Positions 45,587 to 54,413 of a DNA stretch of 64,000 bases are shown here, in pieces. The notes under the pieces are model-generated. The model was not told the DNA's origin, made no database searches, and was given only the letters and a program-made list of their open reading frames with translations. The stretch comes from Candidatus Saccharicenans sp. (lineage in GTDB: Bacteria; Acidobacteriota; Aminicenantia; Aminicenantales; Saccharicenantaceae), in NCBI GenBank assembly GCA_030018265.1, contig JASEFX010000004.1, positions 1 to 64,000 on the forward strand. Direction: 5' to 3'. Position numbers and translations under genes: made by a program. Within the stretch, counting starts at the first letter, position 1. Each line of letters starts with the position of its first letter.

Positions 45587-47152
45587 ATGAATAAAAGGAT
45601 GGAAAAGTATCTGTCCGGGTTGCCAGCGCAATTTAATGTTAAAAGATTGCAGCCGGCAAAACTTCCAGCTCTTTATTTTTCTGCGGTCATTTTTGTGTTT
45701 TTAGCTTTGATTTTATCTCCGGCGCACCTTAAGGCAACCGATTATAAGGCTTCTCTCTTCGGTATCAAATCAAACGGCACCACGCTGAACACCCGCTCGA
45801 TTCAGAAAGCCATAGATTTCATCCACGAAAACGGCGGTGGTCGGCTGGTGTTTGATGTCGGTCGCTATCTTACAGGCACAATTTATCTCAAGTCAAACGT
45901 CACCATACATCTTCTCGAGGGGGCGATTCTGGTGGGTTCGCCCAATCCTTTCGATTATGACACCCACCGGAACTGGACCGCGTTGATCTTTGCGCTCGAG
46001 CAGGAAAACGTCGGAATAACCGGTGAAGGGGGTGTGATAGACGGACAGGGTTTTATCGTGGCGAACAATCTGGTGGACCTGATTCACAAAGGGTTGATAA
46101 AGGACCCGCTGCGAAATGACCGCCCGCGCGAGGGCATCAGGCCGCAGAACATTTACTTCTGGCGCTGCCGGAACGTTCGGGTCGAGGGCATAACCCTGAA
46201 GGATCCGGCCAGCTGGAATCAGCAGTACGACCAGTGCCAGAACGTAGTCATCAGGAAGCTTATAATCGACAGCAAGTCTTACTGGAACAACGACGGCGTG
46301 AATATCGTCGATTGCGACAATTTTGAAGTTTCCGATTGCTACATCGACGCGGCCGATGACGGTATCTGCTTGAAATCGCACGATGAGAATGCGGTCTGCC
46401 AGAATGGTTATATCCACGACAACGTGGTGCGCACCAGCGCCAACGGCATTAAGTTCGGCACCGCTTCGCTCGGAGGATTCAGAAATATCAGGATTATCAA
46501 CAATGTGGTTTATGACACCTATCGCTCGGCAATTACTTTTGCCGCCGTTGACGGGGGTTTCGTCGAAGATGTGGTGGTGGACGGGCTTAAATCGGTGAAC
46601 ACCGGGAATGTGATCTTTCTGCGGGTGGGCGAGCGCTGGCGGCCGGGGAAAAAGGGCAGAATGAAGAATATTTCAATCTCAAACGTTTACGCTGAAGTGC
46701 CGGCCACCAAACCCGATGCCGGCTACAATTATGAGGGACCCTGGGAACACCAGCCCAGGAATGTCTCGCCTTCCTCCATCGTCGGGCTGCCGGGAGCCCT
46801 GATAGAGAACGTGAATCTGAGAAACATCGAAATCAGGCATCCGGGAGGTGGAGACCCGAATTTTGCCAGAGTCGGACTGGATGAGCTCGATAAGGTGCCG
46901 GAGCTTCCGGCCAGCTATCCGGAATTTTCCATGTTCCGCGAACTTCCTGCCTGGGGATTTTACATCCGGCACGCCAGAAACATAATCCTTGAGAATGTGA
47001 AGCTGGTGGCGGCAAAAAAAGACTACCGTCCGTCCGTCGTGCTCGACGATGCCCATTCGGTGCGGATTAAAGGCTTGAAGGTGGAGGAGCCCGGTCCGAA
47101 AAAACAGCCGGTTTATGCCCATAAATCAACCGATGTAAAAATAGAAAAATAA
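45587..47152 (+). CDS. Glycoside hydrolase family 28-like (polygalacturonase/pectate lyase-fold) protein
   Basis: ASLFGIKSNGTTLNTRSIQKAIDFIHENGGGRLVF; GEGGVIDGQG; NNDGVNIVDCDNFEVSDCYIDAADDGICLKSH; ANGIKFGTAS. Confidence 0.9.
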   Translation: MNKRMEKYLSGLPAQFNVKRLQPAKLPALYFSAVIFVFLALILSPAHLKATDYKASLFGIKSNGTTLNTRSIQKAIDFIHENGGGRLVFDVGRYLTGTIYLKSNVTIHLLEGAILVGSPNPFDYDTHRNWTALIFALEQENVGITGEGGVIDGQGFIVANNLVDLIHKGLIKDPLRNDRPREGIRPQNIYFWRCRNVRVEGITLKDPASWNQQYDQCQNVVIRKLIIDSKSYWNNDGVNIVDCDNFEVSDCYIDAADDGICLKSHDENAVCQNGYIHDNVVRTSANGIKFGTASLGGFRNIRIINNVVYDTYRSAITFAAVDGGFVEDVVVDGLKSVNTGNVIFLRVGERWRPGKKGRMKNISISNVYAEVPATKPDAGYNYEGPWEHQPRNVSPSSIVGLPGALIENVNLRNIEIRHPGGGDPNFARVGLDELDKVPELPASYPEFSMFRELPAWGFYIRHARNIILENVKLVAAKKDYRPSVVLDDAHSVRIKGLKVEEPGPKKQPVYAHKSTDVKIEK

Positions 47153-47436
47153 CTGGGACGGGGAAAAAACAAACATCAGGAGCGGAGACCGCTTTTTTTC
47201 CGGCCTAATGGCTTGCGGGTTCTCCGAAACGGCTTTTCAACCTGTTGCCGGGTTCTGGCTTCTTATTCCGTTTTGCTCTGGCCTGAGCTGAAACCAGCTG
47301 AGCTCTTTTCTTCAGCGAAACTTTTTAGCAGGCTCATCGTAATAAAAAATTTAAAAACGTAACACTCCATCGCCTGCTAACGGGCTTCAAAGAACCGCTT
47401 TCCCCTTAAGCCTTTTTTACTTTTCCTGCCGCTGTC

Positions 47437-49062
47437 TTATCTTGAGGCCCAGGCTATGAAGGCAGCCAGGTCGTGCTTCAGCTTTTTGAGCGATGGACGG
47501 TGAATGTACATCATATGACCGGCCTCGTAGTAGCCCATGCGCACGCGCTCCTTGAATGAGCCGTCCAGCATCAGCTGGCTGAAGGTGTATTCGGTGCCGA
47601 AGAACGGTGTAGCTCCGTCGTAATAGCCGTTGCAGCAGAAAATTTTAAGCGCGGTGTTTTCAGCCATAGCCTGACGCAGGGTTTCAGCCACGTTGAGAAA
47701 TCCGTCCCTTGAACTGCGAGTTTGAGAACGGGTGAGACCGGGAAGGCGCTGCTGGGCCGGCTGGAAGTTGAAATTCCAGGGCTGGACGTTGCCGTAGACG
47801 GCGTAAGAGATTTCTTTTTTGTAGTTAAGCATCGTTCCGAGGTAATTGTTAAGAGACGACGAAAATGAACCCATGATCACCGCGCTCGACGGGTCGTATT
47901 CGTAGGATTCCCCGGCGGCGTCAGAATCTTTCCCGGTGAAGCGGCTATCGAGGCGGCCAACAGTCAACCGGCGTTCGCGGAGAAGTTCTTTGGCGAAACG
48001 GTCGTGCCTTATCCGGAGGTTGGAATTTTTGACGTATTCGACCGAAAGACCGGTTAATTCCGAAATTTTCTTAGCGATCGTTTCAAATTGTTCCGGAGGG
48101 AGAAGATTTCCTTTGAACAGAGCCGGCAGGTATTCATTCGCGGCAAATTCACGGGCTTCAGTCAGAACGGCTTCGAGCTCTCTGTTTTGATGAACGGCCG
48201 GCAGTTTTTTGTGGTACCAGGCAGTGGCCGTGTAGTGAGGCAGAAAGATGACGTAAGATAGATTGTTGCCCGGGGCAAAAGAAAGGGTGGTAAAATCCAG
48301 CACGCTGGAAAGCAGGATGATGCCGTTGAGGTAGATGCCGTGAGTTCTACTCTGAAGAATTCCTGAAAGCACGGCCGCTCTGGTGGTGCCGTAGCTTTCG
48401 CCCAGGAGAAATTTCGGCGAGCTCCATCGGTCGAATCGGGTCAGGAACTGACGGATAAAATCAGCAAAGGCGTTTCCGTCCTCTTCCACTCCATGGAACT
48501 GGCTTCTATCCTGTCCGGGAAGCGGCCGGCTGTAGCCGGTGGAAACAGCGTCGACAAACACTAAGTCGGTCACGTCAAGAAGCGAAAATTCGTTGTCTGC
48601 TGCCACGGCCGGTGTTTTCAGCGGGTACCCGTTATCGTCCATGGCCACTCGTTTCGGACCGATTCCGCCGAGATGGAGCCAGATGGTGGAAGAACCGGGT
48701 CCGCCGTTAAAGCAGAACATAATCGGTCGGGATGATTTATCTTTAACATCATCCCTGGTGTAGGCTACAAAAAACATCAAAGCTCCCGGAGTTTCATCGG
48801 GCTTGAGCACGGTGATCTCGCCGGCTGTGGCCGTGTAGGGGACAGCTTTGCCGTCAATTACCACCTGGTGTCTGGTGACGGAAAAGGCTCTGTTCTCCGG
48901 AATGAACGCTTTTCTGGTTTCTGGCGATTGAACCTCCTGAGTCTGTCCAGACCTCTCCGGCCGTGTTGGTGGGTTTGTTTGCGACATGACCGGGATGGAG
49001 GTCAACAGGAGCAAAATGATTAAGACGGTCACTTTCAGGAAGGTTTTGGTTTTTATGAACAT
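47437..49062 (-). CDS. S10-family serine carboxypeptidase-like peptidase, exported
   Basis: RPIMFCFNGGPGSSTIWLHLGGIGPKRV; VFVDAVSTGYSRP; KFLLGESYGTTRAAVLSG (GESYG nucleophile); YYEAGHMMYIHRPSL. Confidence 0.92.
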   Translation of the reverse strand: MFIKTKTFLKVTVLIILLLLTSIPVMSQTNPPTRPERSGQTQEVQSPETRKAFIPENRAFSVTRHQVVIDGKAVPYTATAGEITVLKPDETPGALMFFVAYTRDDVKDKSSRPIMFCFNGGPGSSTIWLHLGGIGPKRVAMDDNGYPLKTPAVAADNEFSLLDVTDLVFVDAVSTGYSRPLPGQDRSQFHGVEEDGNAFADFIRQFLTRFDRWSSPKFLLGESYGTTRAAVLSGILQSRTHGIYLNGIILLSSVLDFTTLSFAPGNNLSYVIFLPHYTATAWYHKKLPAVHQNRELEAVLTEAREFAANEYLPALFKGNLLPPEQFETIAKKISELTGLSVEYVKNSNLRIRHDRFAKELLRERRLTVGRLDSRFTGKDSDAAGESYEYDPSSAVIMGSFSSSLNNYLGTMLNYKKEISYAVYGNVQPWNFNFQPAQQRLPGLTRSQTRSSRDGFLNVAETLRQAMAENTALKIFCCNGYYDGATPFFGTEYTFSQLMLDGSFKERVRMGYYEAGHMMYIHRPSLKKLKHDLAAFIAWASR

Positions 49063-49107
49063 TTTTGCCTCCTGAATACGCAGGGATGCATGGCGAACAT
49101 TCCTTTT

Positions 49108-49136
49108 TGATAAATTGAAGACAGTATTTTTGTCAA
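49108..49136 (-). promoter_or_regulatory. Predicted sigma70-type promoter TTGACA-17-TTATCA upstream of S10 peptidase gene
   Basis: Reverse complement: TTGACA aaaatactgtcttcaat TTATCA, about 45 bp upstream of ATG at 49062. Confidence 0.5.
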
Positions 49137-49208
49137 ATTAAATTTTCTTTCAGGCACAGACATGGTATCCAGGGTAAGAGGAGTATACGGGGGAGGCGTG
49201 GTGGTGGG
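49131..49208 (-). repeat. Copy B of the ~78-bp promoter-proximal repeat (34-nt perfect core 49140-49173)
   Basis: Constant offset of 15382 to copy A, no gaps; abuts the predicted -35 box. Confidence 0.85.
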
Positions 49209-49428
49209 CCAGCTGCCTGGGCAGGAGTAGAAGAAGCGAAGGGATTTATCAGTCTGACGTTTGAAAAAGCAGGGCGTCCGCCGGGATTGAATGAAAAGGC
49301 TGGAGTTACCGGGAAGCAGAAAAACTTAGTGTGGCGGCGCCAGAAAATCGGGGAATGCGTATTGTGAGCAGGGTGAAAATAAAATTTTCCTCAGACTCTT
49401 CACATCGAACGCACGTTGCTGGCCCCGT

Positions 49429-50841
49429 TTAATGGCTGATGGTCATGGAAAAGCCGCTGCTGCCGCTGCCGAACCTCGGGTTTACCACCCGGCTGAAGAT
49501 TGATCCCCAGGAATAGCTCAGGCCCACCGAGAAATAATAATCATAGGAAGTGGCCAGCTGCTTTCTCATCAGCAGGACATCCTCCCAGGAAGCACCCGCT
49601 TTGGCGATGGAGATAAGGTCATGGATTCTGGAATAGCTGCCGTAAACATTAACTGAGAATCCCCTGAACAACCTGACCGAAAGGTCGGTGTTGAATTCGA
49701 GCCGGTATTTGCTGAGGTCGTGAAAGTAATGTGAACTTTCGATGCCGGTGGTGATTGTGCCCCACTTTTGCTTCAGTTCGAGGGTGAGCGAGAGATTTTC
49801 CTGAACCAGGAATTCTTTTGTCCGGTCGAAAATTGTTTCCTCAAAATAGTAGGCCGGCCCCAGGCTGAAGCTGTAAGTCAGCCTGAGCTGTCTTCTGGTG
49901 GATTGAGAGTAAGGAAAGAAGTTGTATTCGATGGCCGGTTCCAGGCGCGAAGAAAATTTTATATTCCGGTAAGTGGAGCTGGTGACGCTGGCGAAAGAGC
50001 CTATTGACCAGTGCTCGCCGAGACTTTTAGCGATGAGCGCCCGGAAGCTGTAACCGTGGGATTTGCTGGTAAAGGTCTGGTCTTCGTAGTTGAATTTATC
50101 CTGGTAGAAATTGCCGCTGATGGAAAGCCTTATTTTCCATTCGGGCGTTACCCGGCTGGCGGAGAAATTGCCGTAAACGCTCTGGTAGGAATAGCTCTTC
50201 TCTCCGTTTAAGAAGCTGTTGGCGCTCAGGCTGAAAACCCAGAAATCCCAGGGATCAACTACAGCGGTGGGTCTGACCTCTTCTTCGAGTCTTATTTTCA
50301 TCCGGGAAGCGGCCGGGGTCCTTCCGGCCAGTGGCACAAGCCCTGTCCTGATCGCTTTAGAAATTTCATTTTTCTGTTTCTCCGGGTCGGCTCCGGGTGG
50401 CAGCGTCAGTTCTGAGTGGTACTTTTTCCCGGCGAATTCTTTCTGCCCGGTGAAGGTAATGATCAACCATCTCTGGCCGTTGCGGGTCTCTTCAGTTGCT
50501 TCCACCGCCACGTTGGCTTCTTCCGGCCCGGTTACAAATACGGCGAATTCGATTTTTTCCCTGAGCTCTTCTACGGGAACCAGAGCCTGCCTCAGGAACA
50601 CCCGGAGTTCCTCCGCTTCGTATTCCCGGTTCTGCCCGGTTGTTTGAGAAACAAGTGTTAGCGGGCATAAAATCAGAGTATTTATCAGCAGAAAAAATGT
50701 CGCCAGCGGCGAGAGTTTTTCCCTGATGAGCGGCCGGAGGAATCTTCGGTTTACGATTTTTCCTGATTTATTTATGAAATCAGTCCCGATGACTGTTCCC
50801 TGTTCGCTGCTTTGTCTTATTTTTCTTTCGGTCGTTTTCAT
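49429..50841 (-). CDS. Predicted outer-membrane beta-barrel protein, paralog 1
   Basis: Alternating aromatic beta-strands; EYNFFPYSQSTRRQLRLTYSFSLGPAYYFEETIFDRTKEFLVQENLSLTLELKQKWGTI; C-terminal SYSWGSIFSRVVNPRFG. Confidence 0.75.
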   Translation of the reverse strand: MKTTERKIRQSSEQGTVIGTDFINKSGKIVNRRFLRPLIREKLSPLATFFLLINTLILCPLTLVSQTTGQNREYEAEELRVFLRQALVPVEELREKIEFAVFVTGPEEANVAVEATEETRNGQRWLIITFTGQKEFAGKKYHSELTLPPGADPEKQKNEISKAIRTGLVPLAGRTPAASRMKIRLEEEVRPTAVVDPWDFWVFSLSANSFLNGEKSYSYQSVYGNFSASRVTPEWKIRLSISGNFYQDKFNYEDQTFTSKSHGYSFRALIAKSLGEHWSIGSFASVTSSTYRNIKFSSRLEPAIEYNFFPYSQSTRRQLRLTYSFSLGPAYYFEETIFDRTKEFLVQENLSLTLELKQKWGTITTGIESSHYFHDLSKYRLEFNTDLSVRLFRGFSVNVYGSYSRIHDLISIAKAGASWEDVLLMRKQLATSYDYYFSVGLSYSWGSIFSRVVNPRFGSGSSGFSMTISH

Positions 50842-50874
50842 TTTCGCTATCCTCTCACTGGAAGTGACCGATTT

Positions 50875-52323
50875 TCAATCGATGATTATGGACATCCCGC
50901 CACTGCTTACTGAACCGAACCTCGGGTTGACCACGTTGGTGAAAACTGATCCGAAATTGTAGCTGAAGCCAACCGCGGCAAAGTAGCTGTAGCTGGTGGC
51001 TAACATTTTTCGCCTGAGAATCACCTCTTCCCAGCTGGCCCCGCCTTTCGGCAGTGAAAGCTGGTCGTGGATGAGCGAAGCTCCGCCAAAAATATTGGCG
51101 TTCAGGCCCTTGACCAGATTCAGCGAGATAACGTGAAAAACAGAGAGGTGATGTTTGCCCGGGTCATGAAAGAAATGCGCGCCCTCGATGGAAGTGCTGA
51201 TGCTGCCCCATTTTTCTCTAAGTTCAAGGGTAATTCCCAGCGACTGGCTGAGTCTGGTTTCTTTCGTTCGGTCGTAAAGGGTTTCCTCAAAATAGCGAGC
51301 GAATGTCGGTCCGATCCGGTAAAGAAATCGAAGCTGTCTCCGTGTCGACTGAGAATAGGGGAATAAGTTGAATTCTACTGCCGGAGAGACGTTTATTCGC
51401 ACCCGGTAGTTTTCGTAAGTGGAGCGGGAAATCAAGAAGAAATAGCCGGCCGACCAGTGTTCGCCCAGGCTCCAGACATAAAGTCCGGTCCCGCTGTAAC
51501 TGCGGGTGCTCGATTCAAAAGCCAGGTCTTCGTAAGTGTAGCGATTATGCCTGCAGGAGGCACTCACGGAGAAATTGAATTTAGAATCTCTGGTTACGCG
51601 GTTCGCTGAAAAAGAAGCGCGCAGCGATTCCGAAGAGTGCGACTGTTCACCGCTGAAATAACCGCCGGTGCTCAGGCTGAACACCCAGGATTTCCACCTG
51701 TCAACCTGAGGCGCCATCGGTACCGCCGGGCGCTCTTTCTGGTATTCCACTTTTATCTTTTCGCGGATGGGCGTCCGGTTGACGTAGCCCATCAGACCGA
51801 TTTTAAGCACTGAGGTAAGTCCGGCCCTTACTTCTTCTTCGGTGTCGGTTTTATGGGAAAAATATTTCAGGAGGTCATCCTGTCCCTCAAAGCGGTTCTG
51901 GCCGATAAAGGTCAGGGTGTACTCGCGACCGCCGCTTCCGGTGGCCTGGGTGGTAATCAGCACGTGCACATCGGCTTCTTTCCTTTCCCTGACGTAATTG
52001 ACGAACGGGATTTCTGTCTTGATGTAATCAAGGTCGCAGTAACCGCAGTCGATGTAAACCCTGGGGGCAGTTTTTTTCAGCTCTTCTACCGATTGTTCTT
52101 CTGACCGCTCGATCGCCTGGCACAGACTGGAAGCCTGAATCGATATCGCGCCGGTTAATAGGAATAAAACTGAGAGAATAATGGTAAGGCCCGCCCGGCA
52201 TCTCCGGCCGGGTTTGTTTTCTTCCGCTGTAGCATACATCGGGAGTTCCTCTCTGCAAATCTGGCTGCAAAAAATATTCTGTAAATTATACGTTTTTAAC
52301 CGGAAAAATGTTACAGATAGCAA
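50875..52323 (-). CDS. Predicted outer-membrane beta-barrel protein, paralog 2
   Basis: VYIDCGYCDLDYIKTEIPFVNYVRERKEADVHVLITTQATGSGGREYTLTFIGQNRF; EFNLFPYSQSTRRQLRFLYRIGPTFARYFEETLYDRTKETRLSQSLGITLELREKWGSI. Confidence 0.75.
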   Translation of the reverse strand: MLSVTFFRLKTYNLQNIFCSQICREELPMYATAEENKPGRRCRAGLTIILSVLFLLTGAISIQASSLCQAIERSEEQSVEELKKTAPRVYIDCGYCDLDYIKTEIPFVNYVRERKEADVHVLITTQATGSGGREYTLTFIGQNRFEGQDDLLKYFSHKTDTEEEVRAGLTSVLKIGLMGYVNRTPIREKIKVEYQKERPAVPMAPQVDRWKSWVFSLSTGGYFSGEQSHSSESLRASFSANRVTRDSKFNFSVSASCRHNRYTYEDLAFESSTRSYSGTGLYVWSLGEHWSAGYFFLISRSTYENYRVRINVSPAVEFNLFPYSQSTRRQLRFLYRIGPTFARYFEETLYDRTKETRLSQSLGITLELREKWGSISTSIEGAHFFHDPGKHHLSVFHVISLNLVKGLNANIFGGASLIHDQLSLPKGGASWEEVILRRKMLATSYSYFAAVGFSYNFGSVFTNVVNPRFGSVSSGGMSIIID

Positions 52324-52354
52324 AAATTTCTTTTAGCAGAAATTTTACCCGCTA

Positions 52355-54232
52355 TCACTTTTTGCTGACCGGTTTCAGTATTACCTTCTCGAGTTTAAGG
52401 GCGTTGTTGTTAACCACGCAGGTTATTTTGAATCGCAGGGTGTGTTTCCCTGGCTCGAGCTCCACCTGACCCAGGCTGTGGGTGGCCGGGAAGTAAATCG
52501 ACGGCGAGGGCTCTGATTGTCCGGTAAGAACTGTCCGGTCGTCTATCTCCACCAGGAAAGAACTTTTCCCTCCCCACTGGTGAGCGCAGGAAGCCAGGAT
52601 TTCAAAGCGTCCAGCTTCAGGCAGTTCAAATTCCCATTCGGGGTAGTCGTTTATGTTCTGCCAGTTGGTCAGCATGGTTGTCCGGTAAAAATAATCTAAA
52701 TAAGCGCGCTGACCCATCTGGGACCTGATTTCAGCTAAATAAACCGGAAGCTCGAGGGTTCCGTTTGCGGCTGGCTGCAGTCTGTATGGTTCCGCCTGAG
52801 GAATTCCTTCAACTTCGACCACCACCACCGTGGCCACCGGGTCAGGGGGGTCCTGCGGGAGGGATATGGTCAGATTGTTACCGGTTCTTGTGTGCCGTAG
52901 TTTTTCTCCGTTTGCCAGCAGGTAAACTTTCTGAACTTTATTCCTGAGTCCGGGAAGAGTGATCTTTCTGTCGACGGGCCAGCCCATTATGTGGATGTAG
53001 AGGCGGTTTTCTTTTACCGTACAGCGTCCGAAGAAAGGCAGTCTTTCGAAGATGCTCGGATGGCAGCCGTAGATGGCTTCGCCGTTAACTTTCAGCCAGG
53101 AGCCGATCTGCCGCAGCCGTTCGACAAACTCCGGTTGTATCGTACCATCCGGGCGCGGCCCGATGTTCAGAAGAAGGTTGCCACCCTTGCTGGCGATTTC
53201 AATCAGCTGCCGGATCAGCTGGGGAGCATTACGGAATTCAGTTTCGTAATGATTGTAGCCCCAGCCGTTGAAATTCATCGTCATGCACACTTCCCACAGT
53301 CTGAGACTCCCATCCTCGTTTCGCCAGCCGGTGGCCGGCACGTAGTTTTCCGGGGTGCCAAAGTCGCCCAGCCCCGGAGCCCGGTTGAACAGCCGGTCGT
53401 TGATCAGAATCTCAGGTTTCAGCTGTCGCAGCATCTTTCCGATTTCCACCGCTTCATAGTCCTCGTCCTTGTGCTCCCATTCGCCGTCAAACCACAGGAT
53501 GACCGGCTGGTATTTGACCACGAGTTCCTGAAGCTGGTTTTTCATGTAGCTGACATAGCGTTTGAAATCGGCTCCCCTGGACGGTCTATCCTTTTCCCAG
53601 CCCCGCCGCGGAAGATAATCCGGATGATGCCAGTCCATAATCGAGTAATAAAAGCCGAGCGGCAGGTTTTCCCGCCGGCAGGCTTCCACCAGCATGCCCA
53701 GCAGGTCTTTCTGGATTTTTGCTTTCATGCTGTCGAATTCGGTGTAAGCGCTGTCGTAGATGCAGAATCCGTCATGATGCTTGGAGGTGATCACGATGTA
53801 TCTCACGCCGGCTTCTCTGGCCAGCCTTACCCACTCGTTCGGGTCGTATTTTACCGGGTTGAAGTTCATGGCTATTTTTTCATATTCCCGCAGGGGGATT
53901 TGCAGCAGCTCGCGGGCCCATTCTTCTCTCCCGATCTGCGAATAGACACCCCAGTGGATGAAAAGTCCGAACTTAGCCTCACGAAACCAGTTCAGGCTTT
54001 CAAGCCTGGCCGGAGGAATAAGACTCTTTGAAGAAGTTTCCTGAGCCTCAATCAGAACCGGTAGCAGCAGAATGACAATCAGGAGTCCGGCCGCTTTATG
54101 CCGCCATGATCTAAATTTGCGCAATTTGTTCGCAGGATGTTTTCCGGGCTTTTTTACTGAAATTTCCGCGTGGAAATTTTTCATATTTCCCTCCTTTCTA
54201 CAGGGAGTTATATGTCTTAAAAATGATAACAA
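52355..54232 (-). CDS. Alpha-L-fucosidase (GH29) family protein, exported
   Basis: WFREAKFGLFIHWGVYSQIGREEWARELLQI; YIVITSKHHDGFCIYDSAYTEFDS; LPLGFYYSIMDWHHPDY; GNLLLNIGPRPDGTI. Confidence 0.93.
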   Translation of the reverse strand: MLSFLRHITPCRKEGNMKNFHAEISVKKPGKHPANKLRKFRSWRHKAAGLLIVILLLPVLIEAQETSSKSLIPPARLESLNWFREAKFGLFIHWGVYSQIGREEWARELLQIPLREYEKIAMNFNPVKYDPNEWVRLAREAGVRYIVITSKHHDGFCIYDSAYTEFDSMKAKIQKDLLGMLVEACRRENLPLGFYYSIMDWHHPDYLPRRGWEKDRPSRGADFKRYVSYMKNQLQELVVKYQPVILWFDGEWEHKDEDYEAVEIGKMLRQLKPEILINDRLFNRAPGLGDFGTPENYVPATGWRNEDGSLRLWEVCMTMNFNGWGYNHYETEFRNAPQLIRQLIEIASKGGNLLLNIGPRPDGTIQPEFVERLRQIGSWLKVNGEAIYGCHPSIFERLPFFGRCTVKENRLYIHIMGWPVDRKITLPGLRNKVQKVYLLANGEKLRHTRTGNNLTISLPQDPPDPVATVVVVEVEGIPQAEPYRLQPAANGTLELPVYLAEIRSQMGQRAYLDYFYRTTMLTNWQNINDYPEWEFELPEAGRFEILASCAHQWGGKSSFLVEIDDRTVLTGQSEPSPSIYFPATHSLGQVELEPGKHTLRFKITCVVNNNALKLEKVILKPVSKK

Positions 54233-54413
54233 ATATTCCCCATAACATCATACGGATTTCTGGCTTTTGACTTCCAGAATTTTCTCTGGCCCGGTGGCCG
54301 CAGAATGGTGCGGAGCTGGCTGTTTGCCAGGCGTCTTCAAATACGGTCAATATCAGAAACCGCTGGCTGAGTTTTTCAGTGATAGATGTACAGAATCAGA
54401 AGCTTTTTTCGCT

